Positions 21,713-32,317 of a stretch of DNA of 64,000 nt are shown here, piece after piece. A program made the position numbers and the translations under genes. Within the stretch, counting starts at the first letter, position 1, and every line of letters begins with the position of its first letter. A model generated the notes under the pieces. The model was not told the origin of the DNA, did not search any database, and saw only the letters and a list, made by a program, of their open reading frames with translations. Source of the DNA: Fomes fomentarius (taxonomy: Eukaryota > Basidiomycota > Agaricomycetes > Polyporales > Polyporaceae); assembly GCA_022606135.1 (NCBI GenBank), contig JABYQN010000009.1, positions 645,001 to 709,000 of the forward strand, written 5' to 3'.

Positions 21713-23006
21713 CGTGCGTTCAAGGTTCCTCAGGCTGGTCAACCTATTACCGGTCCGCCGCCGGCGTGTGTGAGGAATTTACAGGGCAAGAGCCTTCTGA
21801 ATCTCATGGGGTCCTCAACCTGGTCCATGGTCCCACGGACTGGAGGAGCCTGGGATGGAAGCAGTTTGGATAGAGCTTGCCCATCATGGCTAGCTGCGCA
21901 ACATACTGGCAGAAACTTTGTGTGCATATGGGATCCTGAGCGCCGGTGATGAGGGTACAATGTGGACCAAGCTGGTATTATACAGTGGAACCATATTGCG
22001 CACACAAGCCGGCTACATAAGTAGAATCCGGATTTCATAACAAAGATTCATTCAATGCATCTTATTCGCATCTCTTCACAGCCGACGATAGACCCTCGTG
22101 CTCTATGCGGCGGTGTCACGCTATATATAAACTTTGTCCAACAGGAGGAACGAACTCATGTCAAGACTCATCACAATGGATGCAACAAAGATGATATCGA
22201 TGAACACATTGAACGAAGAGAAGAAGATAGAAGCTATAGCTACATCATTACAGTCAGGGTGTATCACATTCCAGCACGACAGCATAGTAACTGTCCGTAT
22301 CGAGGTATCATAACAACGTTCGTTCCTTCGTTCAAGTTCCAGTCAATGTGTGAGTTGGTCTGCTGGGCCCTTCCCAGATATACAGCATCCACCCTCCCTG
22401 AATGGGTCCACTCTCCGCACCATCATGCCATCTCTATCGGACTACACGGTACACGAACGGTTGTGTGAAGGTACGAGATGCAATTGAGTGAACCAGTAAG
22501 CTTGGTCTGACACGATCGATGTTCCGCAGACGTTCAAGAGGTTCTAATGTAGTCCTCGATGACACGACCTGTATCGCTTGAAGCCGCTCCGACAGCGGGA
22601 ATGGGGTCCAAAGATGTTCCGTGCTAATCATATGGGTGCGGGGCATGGTAACGGCCTCAGCGCGATTTGGCTCCCAGCCATGCCGGCATCGCACCCACGC
22701 GCTGGGGCGTGTTGGCATTGGCATGGGTGGGGAAGGGGGTGGAGGTGCGGGATGTTGCTAGTGACGATGCACGATGAGCAGCGGCTTGAAGGTCGAAGAT
22801 ATGGAGCGCATGATCTTACACGGCCGAAGGCCTAAAGCATGCGAGCGTTAGGTCGAAACGCAAGGGGCCACCATCGGATGTGCTAATGTGCGACGGCGCG
22901 ACATTGTAACGATCAGCGCGAGTGAATCGCCCCCTGAAGATGCGCGGCACGTCGCGCGAGAGGAGGGGGTGGACAGTTGCGGTGAATGGCTGCGACGCTA
23001 GCGAGT
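21713..23006. other. Intergenic, nothing recognised
   Basis: About 1.3 kb with scattered short frames only. Confidence 0.5.
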
Positions 23007-24369
23007 CTAAGCCGGCTTAGCGTTGTCAACTGACGTTTCTGCAAGCTCTATGCCGTCCGATTCGCCCGAGTAGAACGAGCCCAGAAACGAGCTAAGCTGC
23101 GGTGTTGACGAGTCCCGCAGCCGGGCGCGGGGCAGGAGGTTCAGTCCGAGTCGGATAATCATCATCGTCGGGGCGATGCCCTGTGAAACATGGATCCACG
23201 ATCCATGGTTAGCACCCGTAATTCAGGAACGCCAGGTCAGACCAATTAACAGTCGCTTATGACCGATGACCTGTGAACGGAAGAGGAAGAGGGGACGCAC
23301 GCACGTAAAGCTGGGTCGCGATGCCTTCCGCGATGATCAAGGCAGGGTGATCAAGAGCGAGCAGAATGACCACGAGCAGCTGGGCGACCACAAGAAGACC
23401 ACCGGCTTCGATGCATGCGCCGGCAAGAGCCCAGATGAGGTGTTCCATGGATTGAACGTTCCGGAGCGGGGCAGAGACACGCCGGAGATGTAGGATGATC
23501 AAGTATGTAACCAGCGCATAGGTGAGGAGCGATAGTGTGCAGAAGGCCAGGTCAAAAGCGAGCATCCGGGGCGCGACGAACGGGGAGTGAAATTCAGACA
23601 CAGGCAGCCGTACCGGGCCCACTAGGGAGCAGACTACGGTAGGGTCAAAGGTAATTCGTGATGCAGCTAGACTGAGATGACGTACTCATTCCTGCGAAGG
23701 CCATTATCAAAGGGACGACGACAACAGAGTGCTTGTGGTCCCACACTGCCCAGCATCGATGTATCTGCCATGTGTGATAGCTCGGGCGGGATCAGGGTTG
23801 ATATATGGAAGTAAGCTTACCATGATGAGCTGCGAGATTAAGCAACACGTCTTGAAGATGATGTCACCAACACGCAGTAGTCCGCTCATCTCGCGACTGC
23901 TCGGAATCGGAAAGCCGGACTATGCCAGAGAGCGAGAGAATCAGGGTGGCGCGACATTGACACTTGACGCGATGGCTTAGTACATACCGTGAAAACTGTG
24001 TGCCTGTCAGTAGTGACTATGCTTGTATGCTAAGTAAAAAGGAATGACATATGTGAGTCTCAGGCTCCCCGGAGTTCCGACAGCGAGGAAACAGGCACAT
24101 ATAGTAACACTCACGGACATGCAAGTTACAAAGAGGACAGACGTTGCGGCGACCATGCCCCAGTCAATTGGAAGCGGCCGCTTGTAGGGGGCGAGGATGA
24201 GTAGAGCGAACGCGAAGAATATGGTGTAGATGCCTATGTCGGATGCCGGGTCAGGTTGCGCTTTCGATGACGTTCATGCACCAAGGTTCGGCTCACCGAA
24301 GAGGACGATCTCGAGTACATCACTGACGATGATTGCCCACGCGCCGTGGGACTCGAGGGTTTCCAGCAT
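23007..24369 (-). CDS. Multi-spanning integral membrane protein, unknown function
   Basis: Predicted 304 residues with several hydrophobic helices, of a kind abundant in agaricomycetes and often annotated only as hypothetical membrane protein. Exons that fit in phase: 24369-24297, 24233-24115, 24029-23988, 23919-23821, 23764-23686, 23633-23305, 23180-23007 (915 nt). Helices include YTIFFAFALLILAP, CCLISQLIMIHRCWAVW followed by VVVVPLIMAF, AFDLAFCTLSLLTYALVTY and GLLVVAQLLVVILLA. The RCWAVWDHK motif before a helix is typical of the group. The tail is hydrophilic and Ser-rich. The third exon (42 nt) is the least certain. Start MLETLESHG chosen because the first helix and phase follow it. No transporter signature seen; a sensor or receptor role would be guesswork. 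Confidence 0.75.
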
Positions 24370-25514
24370 GGGAGGGCGCTGGTGCCCGAGGGCTTGCGGA
24401 GACTGAGAAGACGAGGGACAGGGCGGACGATGGGATACGGAGGCGCGACGGAGGAGAAGGGGTAATATAAGTATTAACGGCACAGGTGGATACCCGGGCA
24501 GCGTGGTAAACATGCCAGTGGTGGCCAACATGGAGGCTTGGATCGGACACTGCGAATTGAGTCGGTTCAAGAGAGCGCTACACATCTTGTGCTGTCGTCC
24601 CTTCGGCCTTCGCCCCCTCCTCCGCCGCGTCTTCCATCAGGAGATCGTCCCAGCGACGTCACGCTTCCTCTCCGCCAACATGTTGGAACTTGCAACGCCC
24701 GCGCGTTCGCCGCCCTCCCAATGCACTCGCGTTACCCGCGCGCGTTCATCCTACTACGCGGTGCAGTCTCAGAGGTCGCCAGGGCCCGATTCAAGTCGTC
24801 AAATTTTGAGTCTCATGGGGAAATTGTACGGCAGAGCGAATGCACATCAATGATAGCCTAAAGGAATGGCGCGCTCCGACTTGCTGGCTGTTACAGGGCT
24901 GATCCTGAGGTTATTGAGTGCTTACTCCAGGCTTGCTACACTTCACCTGGAGTTTTAGACTCCTTCCCATCCGCCAGTTCGAGTTGAGAGGTCAATGCGA
25001 GGGAGGGAGCCTGCTGGAATTTACGCAACGCGCGTTGAGGAGGATTCCGGAGCTCCGGAGTTCACGGAGTGGGATATGAGTCGGAAGGTAGGTTGCACAT
25101 AGCTCAGCCTATCGGCATGAGCACACAATGTATGTATCAGTCAAAGGAACAGAGCCGACGTACCATTTGTTCTATGGGAGCCAGTCAAGCTCATGCCAAT
25201 AGTATCATCGTGAAACAGAGCCAGCCTGAGTCGACCTTGTAATTTTCAAGACATGAAGGAACAGGGCAGATGCTCCAAGAGAAGGTCGAGAAGTGGAAGA
25301 AGTAAGAAGTTTATTGACTCGGAGACACGCTCTGCTCAAGCTACGACGACGGGTGAAGGCTGAATGACTACTATGTATCCCGACATTCCCGGGTGTGCCA
25401 AGATTGTAGAAAAAAATTATCTCACGAGCTCGTGATCGCACGATAACGCCGAAATCTTATCAGATATTAGCAGGCCTTCTCCCATAGTGCACCCTCCCGA
25501 GACACCAACTTGCG
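24370..25514. other. Intergenic region between divergent genes
   Basis: 1.1 kb shared upstream region of the membrane protein (-) and the acyltransferase (+). No motif assigned with confidence. Confidence 0.5.
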
Positions 25515-27213
25515 ATGACCACAGCGGGTGACTCAATCCGCGCAACACCCGAGCAGTGGCGGCGCGTCCTCGTCCTCCCGGACGACGCCAGAGTCGACAT
25601 CGCCAAGGCAGCAAGCCCGTCCGAGCCGACAAAGGTCGTGATCGACGGCACCGTCGTCTGCGCATACCGTACGCTCCCCCGTTCTCTCGCCCTCGTCATC
25701 TCCGCCGTGGGCACCCCATACGAGAACTCTGCGGACCACATCCCCAGATTCCCCCTCCTCGAGCTCCTGCCCCCGCCGCCGTCCAACCGGGCGCCCCGAC
25801 GAGCGTCACCGTCGCCGATCTCTGGGGCACGCTCAACGTCCTCCACACGCTCTTCCACGCACAAGAGAACATCCCTATCGTCCTCGCGCCGACCCTCACG
25901 AATGCCACAGAGCTCACTTCGTACCTCCTCAACACAGGCCTCGCACGGAAACGCCATACGCTCGTCGGAGATGCGTCGAGCGCTCGGGAGCCCGAGCTCT
26001 TCCTCCTCCGCGCGACGTTCTGGCAGGGAGCCGGGACGACCCCGTACCATACGCGCGGATGGCTGAGGGGTCACTCGTCGCTACTGGCGGCAGCGCCGAT
26101 CCCGTACGTCCAATCATTCACCCGCACCCCGCTCGTGATCACCGCGCACCCGCTACGCCCGCCCAAGCCGCGCCCGGGCGAGGTAGTGTACCGCAAGTAC
26201 TTCCCGTCCATGGGGCGGATGCTCGAATTCACCTACTTCGACTTCGACGCCGACGCGGGGGAGCAGGTAGTGTCGCACCACCTCGCGACCTTCCACCGCT
26301 GGCACAACAGCGACCACGTCAACCGCGGCTGGGGCGAGCGTGGCCCGCTCGAAAAGCACCGCGAATACGTCCGGAACCTCATGGCCGACCCGGGCGTGCT
26401 TCCGTTGATGATAAGCTGGGACGGCGAGCTCATAGGCTACGCCGAGCTGGTGTACGTCAAGGTGGGAGCCCGCTTCTTCCTGCATCTGCGCCTACAGTTC
26501 TGACGATGAGTGAAACGTTCTCTACAGGAAAACCATGTCGCGACGTACGTACCGGGCGGTGCTTGGGACTACGACCGTGGTCTGCACATCCTCGTCGGCG
26601 AGCAGAAGTTCCGTGGTATTCAGAAATGTGCGTCCCATTTCTGTCTCGTCTCGTCTCGTTTGGTGCTCGCTTGAGCCCGATGACCCAGCCTCCCGTGCAC
26701 TGCAACACGACCTGCTCCGAGCTTCAAGCGACGACCGACTGACATTGTATCTTGTTTTACCAGCGAAAGCGTGGATAACGGGTATCCACCACTTCCTCTT
26801 CCTATCCGACCCGCGCACGCTCCGGGTCATTGGCGAACCAAAAGCCATAAACCATGCGGTCATCGCGCTCTCCGAGGCGGTAGGCATGAACGTCGAAACG
26901 GTGAGTCATCCCTCCTATGATCCGCCCCTCCGCGACGCTCGCTCTCCGACTCTCGAGTCCGAGTGAACACGCTCGCCGCTGTTGGTGGCGGGATGGCACC
27001 GATCTACCCGGCGGTCGCACTTCCTCGCCTGGAAATGCCAATGGTAGAGAGCGCGACGCTAACACGCACCTTTGGCCCCCTTCACCTCTACAGAGTTTCG
27101 ACTTCCCGTACAAGCGGTCAGTCATGACCTGGCTCCCGCGCGACCGCTGGTTCAAGCTGGACTCCCTCGCCTACGCCGAGGACAAAGATACCCCTCCGGC
27201 GCAGAAGTTGTGA
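25515..27213 (+). CDS. Siderophore-type acyl-CoA N-acyltransferase (IucB/MbtK-like)
   Basis: Likely acylates a hydroxylated amine such as N5-hydroxyornithine in hydroxamate siderophore synthesis. The C-terminal GNAT-like domain has FHRWHNSDHVNRGWGERGP, DGELIGYAELVYVKENHV, a GLHILVGEQKFRG stretch, then ITGIHHFLFLSDPRTLRVIGEP, all typical of the IucB/MbtK family. Exons: 25515-25706, 25748-26461, 26528-26627, 26764-26900, 27094-27213 (1263 nt, 420 residues). The N-terminal part is a poorly conserved extension, as in fungal homologues. The first intron is uncertain: a frame change is needed near 25700-25750, and GT at 25707 with AG at 25747 gives a 41 nt intron. No NRPS or ornithine monooxygenase is in the window, so pathway membership is inference from family only. 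Confidence 0.85.
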
Positions 27214-27836
27214 TGCCCTCAGACTCCATGGGCATATGAGCTCGCGAGTTGTCGGTCAGGCCTCAGGATTCGCGACACCGGATGGTGTTCTCCTAAAGCT
27301 AGAAGCTGTATACGTTCATTTAAACCGTACACCTCGTTTACATGCGATGGGTGGTGCAAGCTTGCAAGGGCTCCAGCCACGTCTATCTCACTGCTGTGAT
27401 GAAAATCTATTGAGACGATGGTGTGCAATCTGCCAAAAGCTCAAAGACAGGAAGGAACTCACAAAAAAAGCTGGAGACGATGCCCTGGCGGGTTCAAGAG
27501 ATGTCTGCCAGGGTGACTATATGCGTGCATACTGTGCCGGGGTAACCCATCGGTGCATGTCGGTACGGACAGGTTTGCGAGGAAAGCGCTGGCATCGATG
27601 ATTGCAGGACAATCTGTGGTAGCCGACATTCGTCACAGTCGCGCATGACTGTGACATCTCGCGACACGACGCGCCACGCGCGAGTCTCACTTGATCGCCC
27701 GGTACAGCGGAGTGATTGCAGTCATCCTCCACTTTTCCGCTAATAATTCATGGTATCTTGAGCTTGTACCTCTACTGTACACATAGGAGTCCGTAGTGAC
27801 AGTCGCGCACTCCATCTGACATCCAACTCTATATAC
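27214..27836. other. Intergenic between convergent genes
   Basis: Lies between the 3' ends of the acyltransferase and the ABC transporter. No gene or repeat recognised. Confidence 0.5.
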
Positions 27837-30781
27837 TTACAACTCCTGCACGCTCAGCTGCCGTTCGAGCTCCTTGATGCGGGCCTCCCACTTCTCCACC
27901 TCTGCGAGCCTGTTCTCGAGCGTGACGATCTCGCGATCGAGGTCCATCCGCTCCTCTGCAGTACCAATGCGCTTGAGCGCCCACCGACCAGTGCCATCGC
28001 CCGCAATCGTGAGCAGCTGCGAGTGGTAGCGCATGAGCGCCTGTCTGTGATCAATGTCAGTGTGGATCCTGGGACCATAGCAAAAAGTAGAAGAGCAAGC
28101 GCACGCACCGGAGGGAGATGGTGATGAGCGTGATCCCGAGCGACTTGGCATGCTCGTACATCCGGCCCTCGACGTCGCTCGACACTGCACTCGTGCACTC
28201 TACAATACCGTTTTTTCTCAGTCAGACCTCCAGCTCGTGCTCCCCCGAAGTGGATGCCCACTCACCGTCGAGGATAGCGAACATGGGTCTGTGGTAAAAG
28301 ACGCGTGCCATGCCCATCTGCAGTATTGTCAGTACAACCACTTTCCCTTTTCCATAGGCTTCTCGAGTAGTGGAACGTACCCGCTGTTTCTCCCCACCGC
28401 TCAACACGTCCCTCCATTCCTTCCGCGTCGACCACCCGCCCTCGCGACTAGGGAGGTACGCCAGGTTGGCGGCGGCCAAGATGTCCATCAACTCCTCATG
28501 CGTCCGTCCGGACTTGACGAAGTCCGGATACGAGTCGGGGTAGATGATCCTACGAGCAAACACAGAAACCACGTCCAAATCAGCACGCTGCACACAAACC
28601 CAGTCCCTCACTGCCGAAACACTCACTGGTCGAGCAGGGTACCCGTCACCATGTACGCGCGCTGGGGCACGACAAACACCCCCTTCTTACCTTGCTGCCT
28701 GCTCACGCTCCCACCACCCTGCGCCGCCCACAGTCCCGCCAGCACACGGGCGATCGCCGTCTTGCCCACCCCGTTGCTCCCGGTGATCATGAGGTGCTCT
28801 CCGGGCTGGAGTTCGAACGAGAGGCCCCTTACGAGGACTGAACTCGCTGCTTTGCTTGCCGTGAGTTCCTCCGCCTCCGACAGGGAGATCTCAGAGGAGT
28901 GCAGATCGGACGATTCCGATGACGCGGCTGCGACGAAAGCAGGCGCGACGGTCGGAACGCACACGTCGACGTTGTGCAACGCGATCTTCTCCTGGTCCGC
29001 GTTTTCAGGCAGGACAGGTTGTGGAAGATTATGGAAGGTCGAGAGGAGAGTGTATAAACGCGTAGTGAGGCCGGCTAGCTCAAGCAGGTCCTTGTAGACA
29101 TACATGAGCCGTCCACCTGCATCCGCAAGCGAGAGTAGTAATCGACGAGACGAGATGTACGCTAGTAGTTGGGAGAGTCAGCGCATAGTTCAAAACTCAG
29201 GACGCACGACACGTACTCTCTGTCCGGTTTGCTACCTCGTTGTCAGATCTCTCATGTGGTTGTGGACCATTGGCCTGCACGCCTATATGCCGTACTCGTG
29301 TCCAGAAGACTGGGATGGAAATCAGACAATACCCAGCAGCACTCCAGAGGTACTTGATGACAAAATCCTCTGTCCACTCGTACGCTATCCTGATCTGTGG
29401 AGGGAGAGCTCTCAGCATCTACCCGACTGATAGGCTTTCTATAACACGCCCAACCTTGTATATTGAGTTCACGTGCTTGATCAAGCGCATGTAGGCTCGA
29501 AGCAAGATACTACGCTCCCGCAGACCCCCACCGTAAAAACTAAGAGCAAAGAATTAGCATCACAACCACATAGACCTAGACGCGGATACTCACGCGACCT
29601 CCTCGCTTTCCCTACCCACTCTTCCCATGCCTGCCCTGTATTCGCCCTCTAGCCTTGCCTCTACGGCGGCCAAGCGGCCGAATGCAGGGGTAACAGCACG
29701 CAGGATCTTCGCGGTGGCATAGTAGTTCAGGAACAACATCACTGTCCCGCGAACACCCAGTGACCGCGCGAGTTGTGAGGTGAAGAGCACGAGATCTAGT
29801 GATGGCTTCAGCACATTTCCGCTGCGAACAGGTACGTTCAGTCCGATGAGCGAATCCCAGTCAAAAACTTGAACGTACTAGATTCCAGCAAGCGCATCGC
29901 AGAACGCTGCGATGTCTGACGTGATGTACTGGTCGACGTCAGCGAGGCCGCCTTGCTGCGCCACTCGGTAGTACCGCAAGTCCGGGGAAGAAGACAGGTA
30001 AAGATCGTCAGTATAGCGAGACAGTCGTGTGCGCATGCGCAGTGAGAGTTTAGACTGAAGGTGTCGGATCTAAAGGTAGGGCGTCAGACAGGGTGCACCG
30101 CCATAGAGCACTAACCAAGAGGGCGCACCATGGAGTTTGTATAGGTGCTAGGTATCGCGAGCAAGAACCAGAGACCGAGGCCCTTGAGGAAGCCTTTTCC
30201 GTCGGCACTGACGAGGTCGCGGACAATGCGCCCATCAAGACGCGCCACGCCGACACTCAATACTGTTCGGAGAACGAGGAAGAAGGAATGGGAGACAAGA
30301 ATGAGAGCCTCTTTGGAGTGCCATGAGGGGAACGCGATGCGCAGGATGGCAAACAGCTGGCGGAGGAAGGTCTTGTCGAGGTTCGGTTTATGTGATGCGG
30401 GGACTAGTGGAAAGTTCTTCGCGTTCTCGGCGATGACGGATTCAGGTGTCGGGGAGATAGTAACCTACCCGATGGTTGAACAGAACTCGTAGAAATGGGT
30501 GCGATGTTACGCACCTTCGAGATGTATCCTTTATATGGAACAAGAAGAGTCTTGGATCCATCTAGCTCATCGACGTAGACTTGTTGCAAGGCCTGCGCAA
30601 GTTCCTCCTGGGTGACTTCTTGCCGAATCGCAACCTTCTTGAGCTTCGAGAAGGCGACCTTCGGGATGTCCGCTATACGAGTACGCAAGAGCAGAAGGGT
30701 AAAGGTGGCAACAAGAAGAGAACGTCGTGTCTTGGGGTTGAGGCTGTTCAGTACAGCGGTATTGGGTAGCTGAATGACCAT
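27837..30781 (-). CDS. Peroxisomal ABC-D half transporter (ALDP/Pxa type)
   Basis: Half transporter of subfamily D, which imports long-chain acyl-CoA into peroxisomes for beta-oxidation and works as a dimer. About 11 short introns. The N-terminus MVIQLPNTAVL is followed by a hydrophobic LLVATFTLLLLRTR and the ABC-D spacer DELDGSKTLLVPYKGYISK. The membrane domain includes EALILVSHSFFLVLRTVLS, LRYYRVAQQGGLADVDQYIT and EVAFYGGG (EAA-like motif). ANRTESTYISSRRLLLSLAD leads to the ATPase domain: Walker A GSNGVGKTA, signature LSGGEKQR, Walker B FAILDECTSA and the switch region TLITISLRQALMRYHSQLL. A coiled coil ends the protein, as in ALDP relatives. Whether it is the Pxa1- or Pxa2-type partner cannot be settled by eye. 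Confidence 0.93.
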
Positions 30782-31212
30782 GTTTCACGATGGGTGGCCT
30801 GGCGTGAGACGCAGTATCTCAGCGAGCAGCATTCAAGGTGCGCACGACCATCCGCGTAGAGGAGAAGGAGAAAGACCGTACGAGATTTCCGCGCACCGAG
30901 CAACATGTTTCGTCACTTATGATCGCGCCCTGTATCTTGCAATGCATGTGTTTTCCCCACATCCCGGTCCGTCAGTTTTCTCGGCCCGCTAGCGCCTCGC
31001 AAAGTCCAATCGCACACTTATGTTTTGTGGACGGGACCAGTATCAATGTATCATTATGTAGCATTAAGTGAATGCTATCCTATGGGATTCCTGCAAGTCG
31101 TGAACAGAGTCGAGAGAGTTTATGCTACAGAACGGGGTAGTGAAGGACTAAGTACATGTCTGCGCGAGCAAAAGAGTGGTGAGATGAAAGATGTGAAGAA
31201 CAGATGTGAGAT
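30782..31212. other. Upstream region of the ABC transporter
   Basis: About 430 bp between the transporter start and the 3' end of the J-like gene. No motif assigned. Confidence 0.5.
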
Positions 31213-31890
31213 TCAGTGATGACGTTCAGAGTCCTGCATGTCCTTGAGGATACGAAAGACGGTATTGATGCCCGATCGGACAGAGTCCGAGTCCTGTTCT
31301 ACAGTTCGAGCAAGGACCGCAGAAAGCTTGTCTGGATGCCAGCGCAAAAGAGAGCTGCGAATTCTGTCCTTTCTTGAAAGGCCATTCGCACTCACCCGGA
31401 GGGGCGCGATGAAGAACTCTGTTACATCGTCAGGCGTCAGGTTGTCGACGGAGGCGGGCGAAGAAGAAGTAACGGGCCACGGGATGTTCGTGAACGATAT
31501 GGGGCCGGTAGAAGCAAGAAGGGCACGCCATTGAGATTCGTACGCGTCCCACCGCGCGATTATCCTCCGCTTCTCGTCGCGCACGCGAGCCTGAGCACGC
31601 AGCTGCTCGGTGCGTATCCTATCCTTGCGTCCATACGCGTCGCGCAACCAGCCACCCACGGAGACCCAGTCCATCTCGCCCTCTAACGCCTGCTCTCGCT
31701 CCTGCTCCAGCTTCCGACACCGCAACTCCGCTTCGCGCTTCTGCTTATCCTCCCATGTACGATTCGAGCCTGCGGTAGGGCGTGGGCGAGGATGAGTGTC
31801 AGCATACAGAAATTCCGGCGCAAAACCAGCTGCTGAGATCGTGGTATTAGGAGCGAAACCGGGAGGCGGGAACGCGAAGTATCCAGCCAT
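31213..31890 (-). CDS. Small J-domain-like protein (NFKBIL1-like)
   Basis: Single exon, 225 residues from the start MAGYFAFPPPGFAPN; an upstream in-frame Met at 31917 is possible. The middle is a highly charged helix (KREAELRCRKLEQEREQ). Near the C-terminus RSSLLRWHPDKLSAVL carries the HPD triad of J-domains, followed by a helix with VRSGINTVFRILKDMQ. The layout, a charged helical region followed by a RWHPDK segment, resembles fungal relatives of NFKBIL1. J proteins stimulate Hsp70; whether this truncated form does is unknown. It is divergent from the zinc-repeat gene, sharing a 427 bp promoter. Confidence 0.7.
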   Translation of the reverse strand: MAGYFAFPPPGFAPNTTISAAGFAPEFLYADTHPRPRPTAGSNRTWEDKQKREAELRCRKLEQEREQALEGEMDWVSVGGWLRDAYGRKDRIRTEQLRAQARVRDEKRRIIARWDAYESQWRALLASTGPISFTNIPWPVTSSSPASVDNLTPDDVTEFFIAPLRVSANGLSRKDRIRSSLLRWHPDKLSAVLARTVEQDSDSVRSGINTVFRILKDMQDSERHH

Positions 31891-32317
31891 ATACGGGAGA
31901 TGACAGCACTGGAGCAAGACGACTGGGAAGAGGCGGGCGGAAAAATGCGCTCAGACTCAGAAAGAGGATTAAGAACCAGACCCATTGGGACCCCGAAACC
32001 CCGACGCATCAAAAGGGTAATTCGGATACCAGCTACGCGCTGGGCCAATTTGCGTCCACTCTCGGCCCCGGTGAGAAGGGAAGGGCGTGCAATGGGCAAT
32101 TGCGATGCTCAGACAGAGCTGCAACAGGCTACAACTCAGTGTTTCCTCAGTTGTCGACGAGAGAGGAAGTGGACCACTGCCGGAAGCGGGAGGTGGTTGG
32201 AACTCCGCCACGAGGGAGTGTGAGAATCGGGAGAAAGGGAGTGGATTGCGTCTGACCCTGTCCCAGTCCACTGCCCAGTCCACACCAGGTCCACACACCG
32301 CCTGGCGCCAGCTTCCG
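31891..32317. promoter_or_regulatory. Bidirectional promoter region
   Basis: 427 bp between the divergent starts at 31890 and 32318. No clear TATA box; GC-rich. Confidence 0.5.

Noticed and set aside
25460..26074. 204-codon minus-strand frame
   Set aside because: Antisense to the acyltransferase exon; Arg/Gly-rich from high GC, no domain.
28150..29097. 315-codon + strand frame
   Set aside because: Antisense to the ABC transporter ATPase exons.
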